A stretch of DNA of 64,000 nucleotides from Tigriopus japonicus (GCA_010645155.1 CM021318.1:871356-935355); one strand, 5' to 3'. Shown: positions 24,304-36,071, counted from the first letter of the stretch. Made by a program: numbers and translations. Notes: a model not told the origin generated them from the letters alone.

Positions 24304-24805
24304 TGTAGGGTTCACGCACAAATTCAAATGCGAGTGTTTATAACTCGACGAGTTTGAGGTGCCATAATTATTGTTTCACATTCGCCCGTAATTTTGGTCT
24401 GACACGGAAGCTCTTTTCAGAGTGAACTCAAATGGACTGATGAGAGTTCCCTTAATCCTCGAGTCCATGACTACATATTCATCAATACTGTACAGTGACT
24501 ACACGTCGTACTACATGTGTTAGTGTGTTTTAGTATAAGTCACCAGGACATTTGGAGGCACAAAAAGAGTGGAGGAAAGCCCTTTCTCTCGCCAGCGGTC
24601 CTTGTTTTCTATTCGCCTAGCACAGTTTGAGGGGTGTTCTTATCTATTTTGACACGCCAGAATTGTTCCATAATTCCCAGTCCTGTTGATGAGTCATGTC
24701 AAGTTGGGCTAAACCCTACGCTAGTTAAGTTTTCCGTAATATATTCATTCCGGTTAAGGAAAAAATGGTCATTTATGATTAAGTAAATAAATAGAATGTA
24801 TTAAG

Positions 24806-27333
24806 TTACGTTGACGTTGGAGGCATGGACTGTCGAGCCGATATTCGGTCGGGGTGAGTGTCCTGAATGATGTCCAGGGTCCGATCAAACCGGGGTTGAA
24901 GCTCAAAGGTCTCTGTTTCGTGCATGAGACCATCGTCGTGTTTCAAGCTTTTGATTGAGACCCGATGGAACAACGTGGGACTAGGATGAGTGTGGTATCC
25001 AGGGGGTTGAAGCATTCCTTGTAAGGATTCCCTTCTCCGTGTCCTCAGATCTTGTTGTCCACTGGATTTGGACCGATACCGCATGGCCTCAAAACTGACC
25101 CTCTTCCAGTTGGCGTCATCGTCCTCATCAACTATTGGTAGATGAGGAGCGAGGATTGGATTGTTCTTGAACTTAAGAATCATGCCAATGACTATGGCAA
25201 TGATCAGGATAAGAACGAGAACAATTGCCAAAACCGCCCACTTCGTCAAGTGGAGTCCGCTCTCATCATAGGTTAAGAAGGTATGATCGTGACCTTCTTC
25301 TTCATCGCAATGGCCTTTATCGAAAATTTTCCATTTAATCCATTCTCCACTTTGTCCCAAACACCAAAGGTTTGAAACCAAATTACTGAGATCATGATGC
25401 ATTCGTGGTTGATCAAATTGGATGAGCTCAATATCATGCATGTAGCAATCGCAGTCCATGGTAATAATCAAATGATCCACTTCTATTCGATCTGGATTTG
25501 TCACTGCCAGAGAGCCTTCTTCATATGACCCCGTCACCGAAATATTTTTCAAAATGAATTCGGTTTCTTCATTCAAAAGGCGAACGGACTTCAAAGCATG
25601 AGTTTGGATATCACCAATGTTCGTGTCTACAACCGAAAAAGCTCGCTCCAAATTTAGCCCGAATGATTCAGTGTCCAATGTTCCCACATTAGAGCTAAGA
25701 ATGCGGAACTCCTTGACAGTTACATTTAGGAAAGCCTGTTTGCTGACATCTTCAATGATTTCGCAACCCTGAAACTGGATCAGATCGAGTTGGGTGAGCT
25801 CATGAAAGGCCTTACGGTCAATGAAGTTGATCTCACTGTCTTTAAAGACCAATTCCTTGAAATTGGGACCACAGAATGTATCGGGTTTGATGGCATCTCT
25901 GATGGTAACATTATTAAAGATGAACTTGACGCCTCCTTTTTCACGGGGTTCTTTTGGTGATTGAAGTGGGACAATTTTAAGTGAATCTGTGTCACTCACA
26001 TTGAGGACATCCAAAAGAGGGAAATCCATGATTTCCTTCAAATGCAATTCGATTGTTGGACAGTTCTGGAATTCTATGTTCAGCACACTATTTTTGTCCA
26101 TTGTGGGATCATTTTCTTCGGAATTGTCGTTGCAGTTGCAAATGATACTCTGATTGAGCCATTGACACCAACTTAAATGCTCTGGCGTTCCTCGACTTCT
26201 GATGATCTTGGTCTCACAAAAAGTCTTGACGTATTCTCCAACGGAAATATATGTTTGATGCTCTGATGAAAAACACACCAATTCCGGTAAAAACTTTGAA
26301 TTTGGATGAAGCAAGTTTTGGTATGAATCATAACAGTTACACGCTTCTGTCATCTTATTGCTCTTGAAATCGATTTGATCTTCACTAATTCCAAAGGCCA
26401 GCATTCTTGGCGCAAATGAGCCGAAGCTATTAGCTTTGAACTCCAATTTGGTCGCGTTCAACTCTTGAAAGGCATTTTCTTCAACAGTTTGGAATGAGTT
26501 TGAAGAAATAGTGGCCAGGAGAGCTGCTTTGAGCACAATTGCATTTGCCTGTATTGTATCGACAAAGTTATGAGAGAATTGGAAGTCCCTCACTTGAACA
26601 TCCAATCCCATGGCTTGTGTAGGGATGATGGAAATATTGCAGCTATGCATAAGGAATGAACTCAATCTCAACTTGGAAAACGATTGATTGGAAATAGGTG
26701 AGATCACAGACTGTGTGAAACTGATTGTCTGCAAACCTGTATCATGAAAAGAGTTGGTATTTATGGTCAGATTTCTGATCTTGGAAAAGGTGGCTTCAAC
26801 AAGGAGATATTTGGACGGGTCAATGTCTAGGTCAAAGGCACCACTTTGAACTTCGACATTGTCCATATCTGCAATCACGATTTGTAATGACTTCTGTCTT
26901 CTATAGCTGTAATGAAGCCCATCAAGGAACTTTGGGGCCAAAATCAAACTGGCAGTACAAGCAGTAATATCGAGAGTCAAGTCAACTCGTGCAAAATGTT
27001 TGGGAATGTGAACGCTTTCTTGCTTTTCTTGTAATGGAAAGTCGAAAAGTCTGGTAGCTATCTGAAAAAAATCAAATGTCAAAAGCATTATTGATATTCT
27101 GGGCATTCAGTTCAAGTGTTCAATGGGAGACTCACCGTTGCACCCTTGCAAGAAATGTTCATGATTACCCCTGCTTTCACTCTTCGGAGCGTGCATTCAC
27201 AAGAACATTGATCTGTTTTGAAATCACATAGTGAAATGGAATCTCGAGAATTCGGATTTGTCAAAAGCAGGCTTCCACGTGCGAGGTAAAAGCATCCCAA
27301 TAAGAGTAAAACTGAGCACTTAGAGAGAACCAT
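24806..27333 (-). CDS. Type I membrane protein with LRR-like extracellular region
   Basis: Two exons (27333-27136 and 27061-24806) give 817 residues in phase 0. A signal peptide (SVLLLLGCFYLARGS) leads. A cysteine cluster like an LRR N-cap follows (CDFKTDQCSCECTL). The ectodomain has irregular parallel-repeat segments with Asn/Phe/Leu ladders (NSFHDTGLQTISF, NAFQELNATKLEF, KAFHELTQLDLIQF). Two cysteine-rich, cap-like modules (EACNCYDSYQ and DCDCYMHDIEL) suggest two solenoid blocks. A transmembrane helix (WAVLAIVLVLILIIAIVIGM) lies near residue 670. The cytoplasmic tail of about 120 residues is basic then Ser/Thr-rich, with no TIR or kinase domain. I cannot assign it to a named family. A cell-surface adhesion or receptor role is inference. 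Confidence 0.75.
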
Positions 27334-27525
27334 GATGATAATTAAAAATGTTTAAACTGAACTTTTGACTACTGGTTCGGAAAAGCAGGAAGCAAAGTCA
27401 AATGCGATAAACTAACTTCTTAGAAGGTGGATTTTTCTGTGGTCAATGTATGCAAATGTCGTGAAAACATTCTCATTGCAATTGCCTTTGTTTGCACTTC
27501 GCAGATACATCTTTACAGCATACAG

Positions 27526-27540
27526 TACAGTATATAATAC
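27526..27540 (-). promoter_or_regulatory. Candidate TATA box of the LRR-like membrane protein gene
   Basis: The minus strand reads gtattatatactg about 200 bp before the start codon, and no other TATA-like element lies closer. Confidence 0.3.
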
Positions 27541-27544
27541 ACCC

Positions 27545-29581
27545 TGACGCGAAAGTTGTGTCATAATCATAATTTGAACCTGAAAATGAAGTCAATGCGT
27601 GGATAGTTTGGCGCGATCAAACCACCCGTGAGCCCCAACAAAGTGTCTAGAATATTTTTGAATGAGTTAAGATTTATGTTAAGGCCAAATGGTGAGAAAT
27701 TTTTGCTGGAACATCAATTGTCAATTTGATGTCCAGCATTTCCTTCTTGCCCAGTTCTACCTGACTTTAATAAACCGCTGTAAAAAATAGTGAAAGGCGA
27801 GAATCAAATTTTACTCGGTTTGAGAGGAAGGGGAGTAGATTTGGAATACCTCTAACCAAAATTAACTGAAATATTGTTGTCCACCATGGCTCAAGAGCTA
27901 ATAGAATCTCGACCGTTCATCAACATTTTAGGCATAGGAAAGACACCTGAAAAACTGGAGAAAAACGTTGAGCCATCCACACTTTTCAATTTGGTCGATA
28001 ACATCCCAAATATGATATCCAAGAATAGAGAGACTAGCTGGGATTAGATTGGATGCTAAGTCGCTCAAATATATTCTTACATAATCAATGGATTTTGTTT
28101 CAAAATTACGACATAAGTTTCATGTCAGGGTGTAGATCAGGGGTCGGCAACCAATTTGGCTTTAAATAGATTTAATGGGCCTGGGCGAAATCTCAGATGT
28201 CCATACTGGTGGGCCTCACAGCCATCCATCCATGGCACTCTATTCGTGTGCCTCAAGCTCCGGTACGAAATTGTGGGGGCAGCTTAATTTTGGAAGGTCC
28301 TTGCACTCTTGACAGTACTTATTCAACTGTGACCACCCTTAATCTCAAAGGCGCTGCTGACCCCTGCCACGGATTGAGGGAGTTTTTATGGAATAAAGTA
28401 CAAGTTCATTAGATCAGTCTTTTCTTTTGATGTTTAAAGACCTACCCTCTACCTCAAAATGAGTATGGTTCATCGTTAGTACAAATTTTCTTACTCATTT
28501 TTCATTGGACTCTCAAGGATAGTGAAAGAGAAACAATTCCACGTAATTCAGTACATCATTTATGTGTAGATTAAATGTTAGATTGTTGGTCGAGGGTTTG
28601 TTCCTTAGGAATGACGACATTTACCTCATCTGTATCCACTTGAGAAAGTGATTAGTTAGGCGAGGCATTAAACCCATGAAATCGTGCATGGCTTACCCAA
28701 GAATAGGTTTTTAGTTTTAAATTGAGAATTGTCCAATCCTTGTTTCGGATATGCAGCTTTACTAAAACACATAAAAGTTGTATTTCAAGTTCACATGCTT
28801 TGTCCAAAAGTACCAAATTTGTCGCCTTATTTATTAGGCCTTATGCACCTAAAGATTGATCAGCCTCAAAAATCCATAGCTAAAACATTTATGGCCAAAA
28901 GAAGAATATAACCAAGTTTTCAGTGTGGTGATTTATTGAACCTAAAGCGTCTCAAGTTGAACCTTTTCAAGAAGTAAATGCATAGAACTCTTTAATGACA
29001 GTCACACTAACTGACTTTACTATAAGCTAATTTGGTGGTTCAAATAATAGACTTTGCTCCTTAAGAAGACACTTGTCAGATGAGTAACAATATCTGACTG
29101 AATTTCAGTTTTTACCACCCTTTATTTTGTTTATAGTTGTGGGGGAAAATACTCCACCAATATATTCAGTAAACATCATTGTTTGCTAGAAAAAGTACAA
29201 AATGGATTCAATGTAGGTTTTTCTTCAAGACGTCATGATCCATGCTGTGCGGTTTAGTCTAGGGTACAAAACTCCTATGCTGTAGTTTTTCTAGGTTTTC
29301 TGAAAAATATTGGAAAATTGAAGAAGAAATATTCAAGGATGTTTGTTTGACGACATTGCTATTACAAAAGAATTATTTTATTTTCCAAAAGTGACAAACC
29401 GTCCTCTGAACAAGATATATCTTGAAGGTATTATCGTGCAAGAACATAAAGTAATTCAGTAAAAACAGAACTCAAAGCCATTTGCTTCCGCACCTTGAGG
29501 TACAATACAATTATTCATTAAAACATCTTTCAGCTCACTTTGGTTTGTTTTTCTTGGTGATCTCAATTCTCTGATGCACGT
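27545..29581. other. Gene-free spacer
   Basis: I see no exon or RNA gene. A possible hAT-like repeat at 28138-28371 is listed separately. The right end should be the 3' UTR of the BTB gene. Confidence 0.4.
28138..28371. mobile_element. Possible old hAT-type MITE
   Basis: The left end reads CAGGGGTCGGCAACC and the right end, inverted, reads CAGGGGTCAGCAGCG. This resembles the ends of the clear element at 35817-36063. The flanking 8-mers differ (gtgtagat and ccacggat), so it is degraded or the match is partly chance. Confidence 0.4.
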
Positions 29582-31411
29582 TTAATGATTCCAACTGTTT
29601 TGGTGCCGATCCAAAGCGTATTGGTAGTAATGCCAATAATCGCAGTTATCACATTGCCAAACTTTCCCAGATATGCCCATCACCATGGAGGACCTTGGTC
29701 TCAGGCGATATCTTCGCCGCCGATGGCTTTTGCCAACTCGTGAATGTTCAGAGCTCCTGTGATGAGGTTTTCCTCTAGCTCTGTCATGAGAGGTGTTGTG
29801 ATCAATAGTAAGATCGAGTCCTGAATTGTCCAAGGGAGTTGATTTATGTTCCACCTGTGGCTCCTCTGATCTTTTTCGCTTAAGAGAGGGTACCTTAAGA
29901 ATGGGCAACATGGGTGTCGTATTGGAGATATCGCGCAAGAGTTTTGCTAAAGTAAGGTTAAGTCCCGAGTACCTGCTCTCGTATTTCACGTCACTGTCAG
30001 ATTTGAGAACTTCAATGCTGTTTTCAATTTCAAGCTCGAGAGAAACTGGCTGGGTTGGTGGAACTGTTTTGCCTTTCGCTACTTCATCTTCCACACCTCC
30101 ATCTTCGTTGCATTCATCTTCAACACGTTCATTCTCCATCGAACCATTTTCAATTCGATCATATTGAATTGGACCATCTTCAGTTAGACCATCTTCAGTT
30201 GGCCCCACTTCAATTGGCCCCACTTCAATTGGCCCCACTTCAATTGGCCCCACTTCAATTGGACCATCTTCAATTGGACCATCTTCAATCGAACAATCTT
30301 CCAATGGATCATTATCCATTTGACCACTTTTTATTGAAGCATCTTCAATTGGACCATCTTCGATTGGACCATCTTCAATCGAACAATCTTCCATTGGATT
30401 ATTATCCATTTGACCACTTTTTATTGAAGCATCTTCAATTGGACCATCTTCAATTGGACCATCTTCGATTGGACCATCTTCGATTGGACCATCTTCGATT
30501 GGACCATCTTCGATTGGACCATCTTCGATTGGACCATCTTCGATTGGACCATCTTCGATTGGACCATCCTCAATTGAATCTTGCTCGATTGAATCTTGCT
30601 CGATTGGACCATTTTTGAATGGGCCATCCTCGATTGAATTTTCCTCGATTGGACCCTTTTTCTCTTGATCATCTTTGTTTGGACCCTCTATAATTTGGTG
30701 GTTATTATGCTTTGACCCAGTCTCAACGACCAAAATTGGTAAAATGTGTAGGGCCACAGTTTCTGTCTCAAAAATACTCCCTTCGTGTTCATCAGCCAGA
30801 CCCTTAGAACTGATCAGATTTTGCACGATTTCATTTGCTCCCGAAGCAATAAATTTGGACTCTGGAGCAGTGAGAGTTGTCTCTAACGTATGAGATGTAG
30901 TCTTTGGAGAGGAAAGTGTTGGTGCAATCTCTGGAAACTCGTTCGACTCGCTTTCTTCATCCGACATATCCATCCCTTGATCAAGAACCATGGTGTCGGC
31001 CTCGCTTTCATCATCATCGAGCCCGTTTGTCTGATTTGTGAAAATAAGAGTTGGTGTGGCTGCTTCTGATCGTAAAAACTCAGCAATCTCGTGATCCAAT
31101 CCTTGGATCTGAAGGTCTGAGGCGGTATTGAGGAAATCGTGGATTTCTTCATCCTCCAAGGTTATCTCTCCTTGATGAAGGAACCTAAGGATCTTCTCCA
31201 TTGGTTTGGATGGAACTCCTGTGAGCCTTAAGATTGGTTCAGTTCCAAACTCCAAGAGATGTCTCAAATAGGGACTTCCAATGCACAAGAGAAGCTTATT
31301 TCCACGGAGAAACACATGGTCGCTGCATTGAATTTTGACATCTTGAAGGAAGTCCGGAAATGGATCAAGTTGGGTGAAGAAGGTAGACAAGTCGACGCAA
31401 AATCTCTTCAT
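29582..31411 (-). CDS. BTB/POZ protein with a pentapeptide repeat array and one C2H2 zinc finger
   Basis: A single exon encodes 609 residues. The BTB/POZ domain covers about residues 16-110 (DPFPDFLQDVKI, VFLRGNKLLLCIGSPYLRHL, EILRFLHQGEI-like block, FLNTASDLQIQGL). An acidic, Ser/Glu-rich linker follows. The centre is a run of about 30 five-residue units, mostly Ile-Glu-Asp-Gly-Pro, encoded by a 15-bp minisatellite. The C-terminal part has basic stretches (GKSHRRRRYRLRPRS) and ends with one zinc finger (CDNC, 12 residues, His, 5 residues, His), much like BTB-ZF regulators in insects such as those of the tramtrack group. It is probably nuclear. The start is the first ATG after an in-frame TGA; a GTG ten codons upstream is not preferred. 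Confidence 0.75.
   Translation of the reverse strand: MKRFCVDLSTFFTQLDPFPDFLQDVKIQCSDHVFLRGNKLLLCIGSPYLRHLLEFGTEPILRLTGVPSKPMEKILRFLHQGEITLEDEEIHDFLNTASDLQIQGLDHEIAEFLRSEAATPTLIFTNQTNGLDDDESEADTMVLDQGMDMSDEESESNEFPEIAPTLSSPKTTSHTLETTLTAPESKFIASGANEIVQNLISSKGLADEHEGSIFETETVALHILPILVVETGSKHNNHQIIEGPNKDDQEKKGPIEENSIEDGPFKNGPIEQDSIEQDSIEDGPIEDGPIEDGPIEDGPIEDGPIEDGPIEDGPIEDGPIEDGPIEDASIKSGQMDNNPMEDCSIEDGPIEDGPIEDASIKSGQMDNDPLEDCSIEDGPIEDGPIEVGPIEVGPIEVGPIEVGPTEDGLTEDGPIQYDRIENGSMENERVEDECNEDGGVEDEVAKGKTVPPTQPVSLELEIENSIEVLKSDSDVKYESRYSGLNLTLAKLLRDISNTTPMLPILKVPSLKRKRSEEPQVEHKSTPLDNSGLDLTIDHNTSHDRARGKPHHRSSEHSRVGKSHRRRRYRLRPRSSMVMGISGKVWQCDNCDYWHYYQYALDRHQNSWNH
30170..30640. repeat. 15-bp coding minisatellite inside the BTB gene
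   Basis: Units of the form (plus strand) attggaccatcttca / attggaccatcttcg repeat about 30 times with point variants. A larger block of about eight units (30270-30350 and 30360-30440) is itself duplicated. Since 15 is a multiple of three, length change keeps the BTB frame; it also leaves an open frame on the plus strand. Confidence 0.9.
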
Positions 31412-31449
31412 AACTATTGCTATGTTGGCAGTCTGTTTCACGCCAATGG

Positions 31450-32265
31450 GAAGTAAGTATTGGGATCATTTTCCCTTTGCACATCTCTTTTATCTTTGGA
31501 CCTATAACCAAGTTTGGACTTGCATTCCGAGATGCCTTTCTCAGGCGAATCAGCTGATATGTCATGTTCAGACAGAACACTCTTGCAAGGCAATGTGTAT
31601 TCAGTAGGAAGCCGGCAGTGTGGTCTTTTAGTACACTCACATGCACACACTCAGTGTGAGACAGCACGATGATTCAACTACTAGCAAGTTCGGACAAGTT
31701 TTATTGACTTTGACATGGGTGTTGTTTGTGGGGATCGGGAGTTATTACATCAACTACAAAATAATTCTTGAAATAATATTCTTAAAAATATTTCAAGAAT
31801 AAAACCGTTCTCAGCAGCATTCAAAATGAGTTCCAAAAGGAAAAGATTAATCAACATGTCAATTGGATCGGAGTCACGAACTAAAGAAATCACATACTAT
31901 CTGGTCGTTTCATATTTCCAATCTCAGCCGTGAGCAAAATTTTTGTCAAAGACAAACCTAAGGTCGCTCAAAAATGACTCGCATGTGTTTCTGTTTCCTC
32001 CGGGCTCAAACGTTTTGGCACAAAGTAAAATACACACTCCCAACTGAGTGTTTCAAGTTCATACAAGGACAGCTCTACTCGACCAAAACTTTGGGAAGAA
32101 AATGGATGGAAAAAATATGATCCAGTTGGTCGTTTCATTAGCCTCCGGTTGTCATGATCTTGACTAGAGCTCTTCACACGCAAGCAATTCAGTCAGTCCA
32201 AGGCCTTCTTTGGTCTACCTCCATCCAGTCTGCTTTTTGGTCTGCTCAGCATCATTTTCATCTGA
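31450..32265. other. Intergenic region between the BTB and peroxidase genes
   Basis: The two genes are divergent, so this interval of about 1.1 kb to the peroxidase ATG should hold both promoters. I see no TATA box or exon. Confidence 0.35.
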
Positions 32266-32586
32266 ATGGATGCTCAAAAGTGCTGTATCCTGTGCCTACC
32301 TCGACATTTGGGCCGTCGCTTTGGGCACCACAGGGTGAACAATTCCGGGAAGGGAAATCTCAGTTCAAGCCCTCCATCTGCTCCTTCTGCGCCCTCAGAT
32401 TTACAGGATTTGACGCCTGCTTCGCCACCTCTCCAACCTGCTTCTACTTCTAGTTCGAGGATTTTGCCCGCGGAATTTGGCGCAGCAACTGCGCAGGCTT
32501 CGAGCGCAAACAAATACGAGAGGAAAATTTGCTCTCAGCAAACGGGAGAAGCACAACAAGAACAAGTCAGTTCTCAAGAGCACAAC

Positions 32587-34436
32587 ATGGCTTCAACAAC
32601 AGTCAGGAGATTGGCATCGTTCTACACCCTTCAAGCCAAGAAATTGGACGGGAAAGAGGTAAGTTAATCAACCCTTCTTCTATTGTAGAATAGTCTCATT
32701 GCAGTCTTGGTTATACTAATCATACCCTTGTATCCTCGAAGCAAATCTTTTGATGGCGTTAGTGTATCTGAGTGTCAAAGTGTGATAATTTACATAAGTC
32801 TGATTCAGGCAAAGCTCCATGTGGGTTATTCTGAACCTTTTTGCATACCTTCCGAATATTAGGTAAAGATAATTGATTCGTTCAAGCGATTCAAATTACA
32901 TCATTCTAATGAATATGATGAATGTTTTAGCTCTGTTCTGAAAACGCGTTATTGAACAAACACTCTTTTCATAGCGCCAAGCCTCTATTTAACCACATGT
33001 TAGATCGATGAAAACGACAGCTACCATTTAGACGACCTTTAGTTATTGTTAAGTGGCAAAGAGTTGAAAATGGATGGAAAGCATTAGCTTTCTTGTCAAG
33101 TTAACTTCAAGTGTAAATAGACATAGGATTGAATTGCATCATTCCGCAACGAATTCTTTTTATCACTTGGCAAACCCACACGAAAATGTCGACAGCATGT
33201 TCAATCAAACTGAAAAAGGAAAGACCCATTCATGGGGGCTAAATTTTCTAAGTAAATAGCATGACTCGTTGGTTTCGAGCTACCTTGACGACTCTAAAAG
33301 CTCATTCAAGAGCGACGACGTCTAAATGTTAGCAGAAGATTTGAATGTTAGGTGAATCATCAGCCCGTGTAAATGGTTGCAAATACTCACGCCCACTTGA
33401 CTTTTTCGTATGTTTGATTATTTGCAGTTCAATTTTGCGGACCTCAAGGGCAAGGTTGTCCTTGTGGAGAATACTGCCTCTTTATGAGGCACGACTGTCC
33501 GTGATTTCACACAGATCAACCAACTCTGTGAGAAATACGGAGATAAATTGGTATGTATATGAGTTTGATACATCTCCCTTTATCAGGCTTAATATTGAAT
33601 CAACATTCCTTTTTAAGGCTGTTTTGGCTTTCCCGAGCAACCAATTTGGTCATCAAGAGAATTCCAATGGCCAGGAGATTCTAAATGCTCTTCGTCATGT
33701 TCGTCCAGGCAACGGCTTCGAACCCAAATGTGTCCTCTTTGACAAGGTATACTACAACTCGATTTTTCTATCACTGATTTCTAGAACAATGAGGAAAATG
33801 TGCTCTAAACTAAACCCTCTTGAACCCAATACAAAGTTCTAAGAGTCTAAGAGGCTTATATGATTTTTTTGGACATTTTTCATTTTTTCTTAAACATTAC
33901 AATCACAATATTTTTTAATGGCTCAAATTTTTTTTCGTATTCTTCAATCCTATAAAAACTGTGTACTATACTGTAAACTATAAGAACTGAATTGAAAGTA
34001 AGAGCTCAAAATACAAAGGATAGAAAAATAACAAACCAAATAATCTTGAATTCAAACGTGAGCAGAAATTTAAAAACAGACTTTCCAGGCCTTTCAACGT
34101 TTAGGCCGTTTTTCACACTCTGTTCGACTTCAAACCTAATCGCTACTTGAAGCTTACTTTCATTTGACCATGACATGTTCTCAGGTTATCGTCAATGGCG
34201 AAGGTGAGCATCCCGTTTTCTCTTGGCTCAAAACTGCCCTTCCCATTCCCTCTGATGACACCGAAAGTCTGATGGGTGACCCTAAGTTCATCATTTGGAA
34301 GCCTGTCAAGCGAAGCGATGTGGCATGGAACTTCGAGAAGTTCCTCGTGAGTCCGGCTGGTGAGCCCGTAAAACGTTATTCCAAAGGGTTCGAGACCATC
34401 AACATTGCCAAGGACATTGATTCACTCCTCCAATGA
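32587..34436 (+). CDS. GPx: Glutathione peroxidase, selenocysteine-containing (GPx1-like)
   Basis: Four exons join to 191 residues: 32587-32658, 33428-33550, 33618-33746 and 34185-34436. All introns are GT..AG and phase 0. The active-site block reads VENTASL-UGA-GTT, where the in-frame TGA at 33485-33487 stands exactly where GPx enzymes have selenocysteine (residue 44). The further tetrad parts are present: [10 protein letters not shown] and WNFEKFLV. The loop of tetrameric GPx1/2-type enzymes is retained ([20 protein letters not shown], then LPIPSDD). The enzyme reduces hydrogen peroxide and soluble hydroperoxides with glutathione in the cytosol. A SECIS-like hairpin follows 70 bases after the TGA stop at 34434-34436. 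A standard gene finder would split or truncate this gene at the UGA. Confidence 0.93.
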
Positions 34437-34502
34437 GTGTAAGATGAAATTGAAAGCCACTCAACCAAACATTTGACCCGGGACGAGTTGATCCAGACCA
34501 TC

Positions 34503-34556
34503 CATTATGATGTGGGAACCTGAAACTTTTTGAAGGGAGGGTTCTCATTGATGTCA
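34503..34556 (+). promoter_or_regulatory. SECIS element in the 3' UTR of the peroxidase
   Basis: The 5' quartet ATGA (34507-34510) and the 3' TGAT (34549-34552) frame a stem (tgggaacct pairing with agggttctca, one bulge). The apical loop starts GAAAC, giving the conserved unpaired AA. That is the eukaryotic SECIS layout and explains recoding of the UGA in the upstream frame. Confidence 0.8.
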
Positions 34557-34559
34557 AGG

Positions 34560-35816
34560 AGAAGTGGACCACAACCAATCCTTGGTTTCCAAAGAGTTTG
34601 TGATCGGCACTATGTTTTGTGTGTGCCATATTCAGATTGATAATAAGAAACAAAACGAACTTTTAAAAGGATGTGTTTTTTATAATTGTATTTAGGTTTC
34701 TTTGATGTGAACCTGCATATTGTTTCACGTCCTTTCTTCTATTTTTGGCTCGTAATCTATTCAATTCAAGTTCTAATATGACGAGAACCAGTGCTTACGA
34801 GAGTAGTTAAGTTAGTAAAAAAGAGATTTGTGGTCTAATTTCAAACTCTGTCTTAAGCATATTCAGGTTCAAATTCAATCATGTAGACCATCAAAGAAAC
34901 CTGTTTTTATCATGAAATATCAATTTTCATTTGTTTTTGAGAATGTACGAAGAAAGAACCAGCACATTCCAGCCATTTTAGTGACCATTCCGAGTTGTAA
35001 GTCTGATGCTTTTGAAAGTGCACCACCGCAGTTCTAATTATTGGATTGCTTATTATACCAAATTCTAGAGAAAACGACTTAATCACTGATTCCCGTGTAT
35101 TTGTTAAGCTGCATTAATCGATAAATGAGACTCAATGTTGAAATTACTGGAGTTTTTAATGGTGTTGATGTTTCAATCAACATAATAAATGGTCAATGAT
35201 TACATGGTGTTTTTAAACAAAAAAAAATGTATCGCTAACCAATGTTGCAAAATTTACAAAGTTAGAAGTTAAGGTGAAACTAAGGTTGTTTGTTCGTATC
35301 ATTGTCTAGTAGGTCAGGGAATACTTGCGTATTCACTACTTTTGTAACCGTACTGATACGAACCAGACATTGCTAGATCAAAAAAGAAAGATAATTATAC
35401 TACTCATTTCGTTTTTTCATTAATAGATTTGTAGTGAGTGTTTAACACGTCACTATAAAGTACTGTATGCCGCAGAAGGGGTCGAATTGTTTCAAATTCG
35501 GCAAGAAAAACTTGTACTACAGAATACTTCCTGATTACGAGCGCCACTAGATGGGTGTAAATTACATTTTACAATTTTTCAATGAGATTCCTAGGGCCCG
35601 GAAATAAATTTCTTAAAATATAAAATATTTTAAACATATTTATCCACTTTTTTCTCGATTTTTAAATAATTTGGCTGTTTCAAGGAAAAAAATAAACATA
35701 TTCTCGAATATTTGAGTCAGAAAAAATGTTTCAGGCAAAATTGAGGAAATTAAATGAATGGCCAATGCTCAAAAGGGCTTACCCAAAATGAACCCAAAAT
35801 ACAAAAACCTCTACAA
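34560..35816. other. AT-rich gene-free stretch
   Basis: I see nothing recognisable beyond the 3' end of the peroxidase transcript. Confidence 0.4.
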
Positions 35817-36063
35817 CAGGGGTCGACAACCACTTTTGGGTCAAGGTCCACAAATTTGTTCACATGTTGTCAGGGACCTACCAAACAGACGTTGGTACGT
35901 ACAGGGGCACACAAATTAACGATCAAAGTGCTTTGGGCCCACGAGTACAGTACTATGGATGATTCGGGGCCACTATTTAGGGCTTTCCCCATAGGTCCTT
36001 TGGACACCAATGACCACACTTGGGCCCACATTTGGGCCGCGGCCCACTGGTTGTCTACCCCTG
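35817..36063. mobile_element. hAT-type MITE with intact 8-bp target duplication
   Basis: The element is 247 bp long. Its ends are CAGGGGTCGACAACCA and, inverted, CAGGGGTAGACAACCA. On both sides stands the same 8-mer ctctacaa (35809-35816 and 36064-36071). Short ends beginning CAGGGGT with an 8-bp duplication are the mark of hAT transposons. The interior is rich in GGGCCCAC motifs and codes for nothing. Confidence 0.9.
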
Positions 36064-36071
36064 CTCTACAA

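Noticed and set aside
30055..30618. Plus-strand 187-codon frame of QLDHL repeats
   Set aside because: It is the antisense reading of the BTB gene's 15-bp repeat, which has clear BTB and zinc-finger flanks on the minus strand.
33485..33487. Nonsense mutation in the peroxidase
   Set aside because: The UGA lies at the known Sec position, the frame continues with conserved residues, and a SECIS-like hairpin is present in the 3' UTR.
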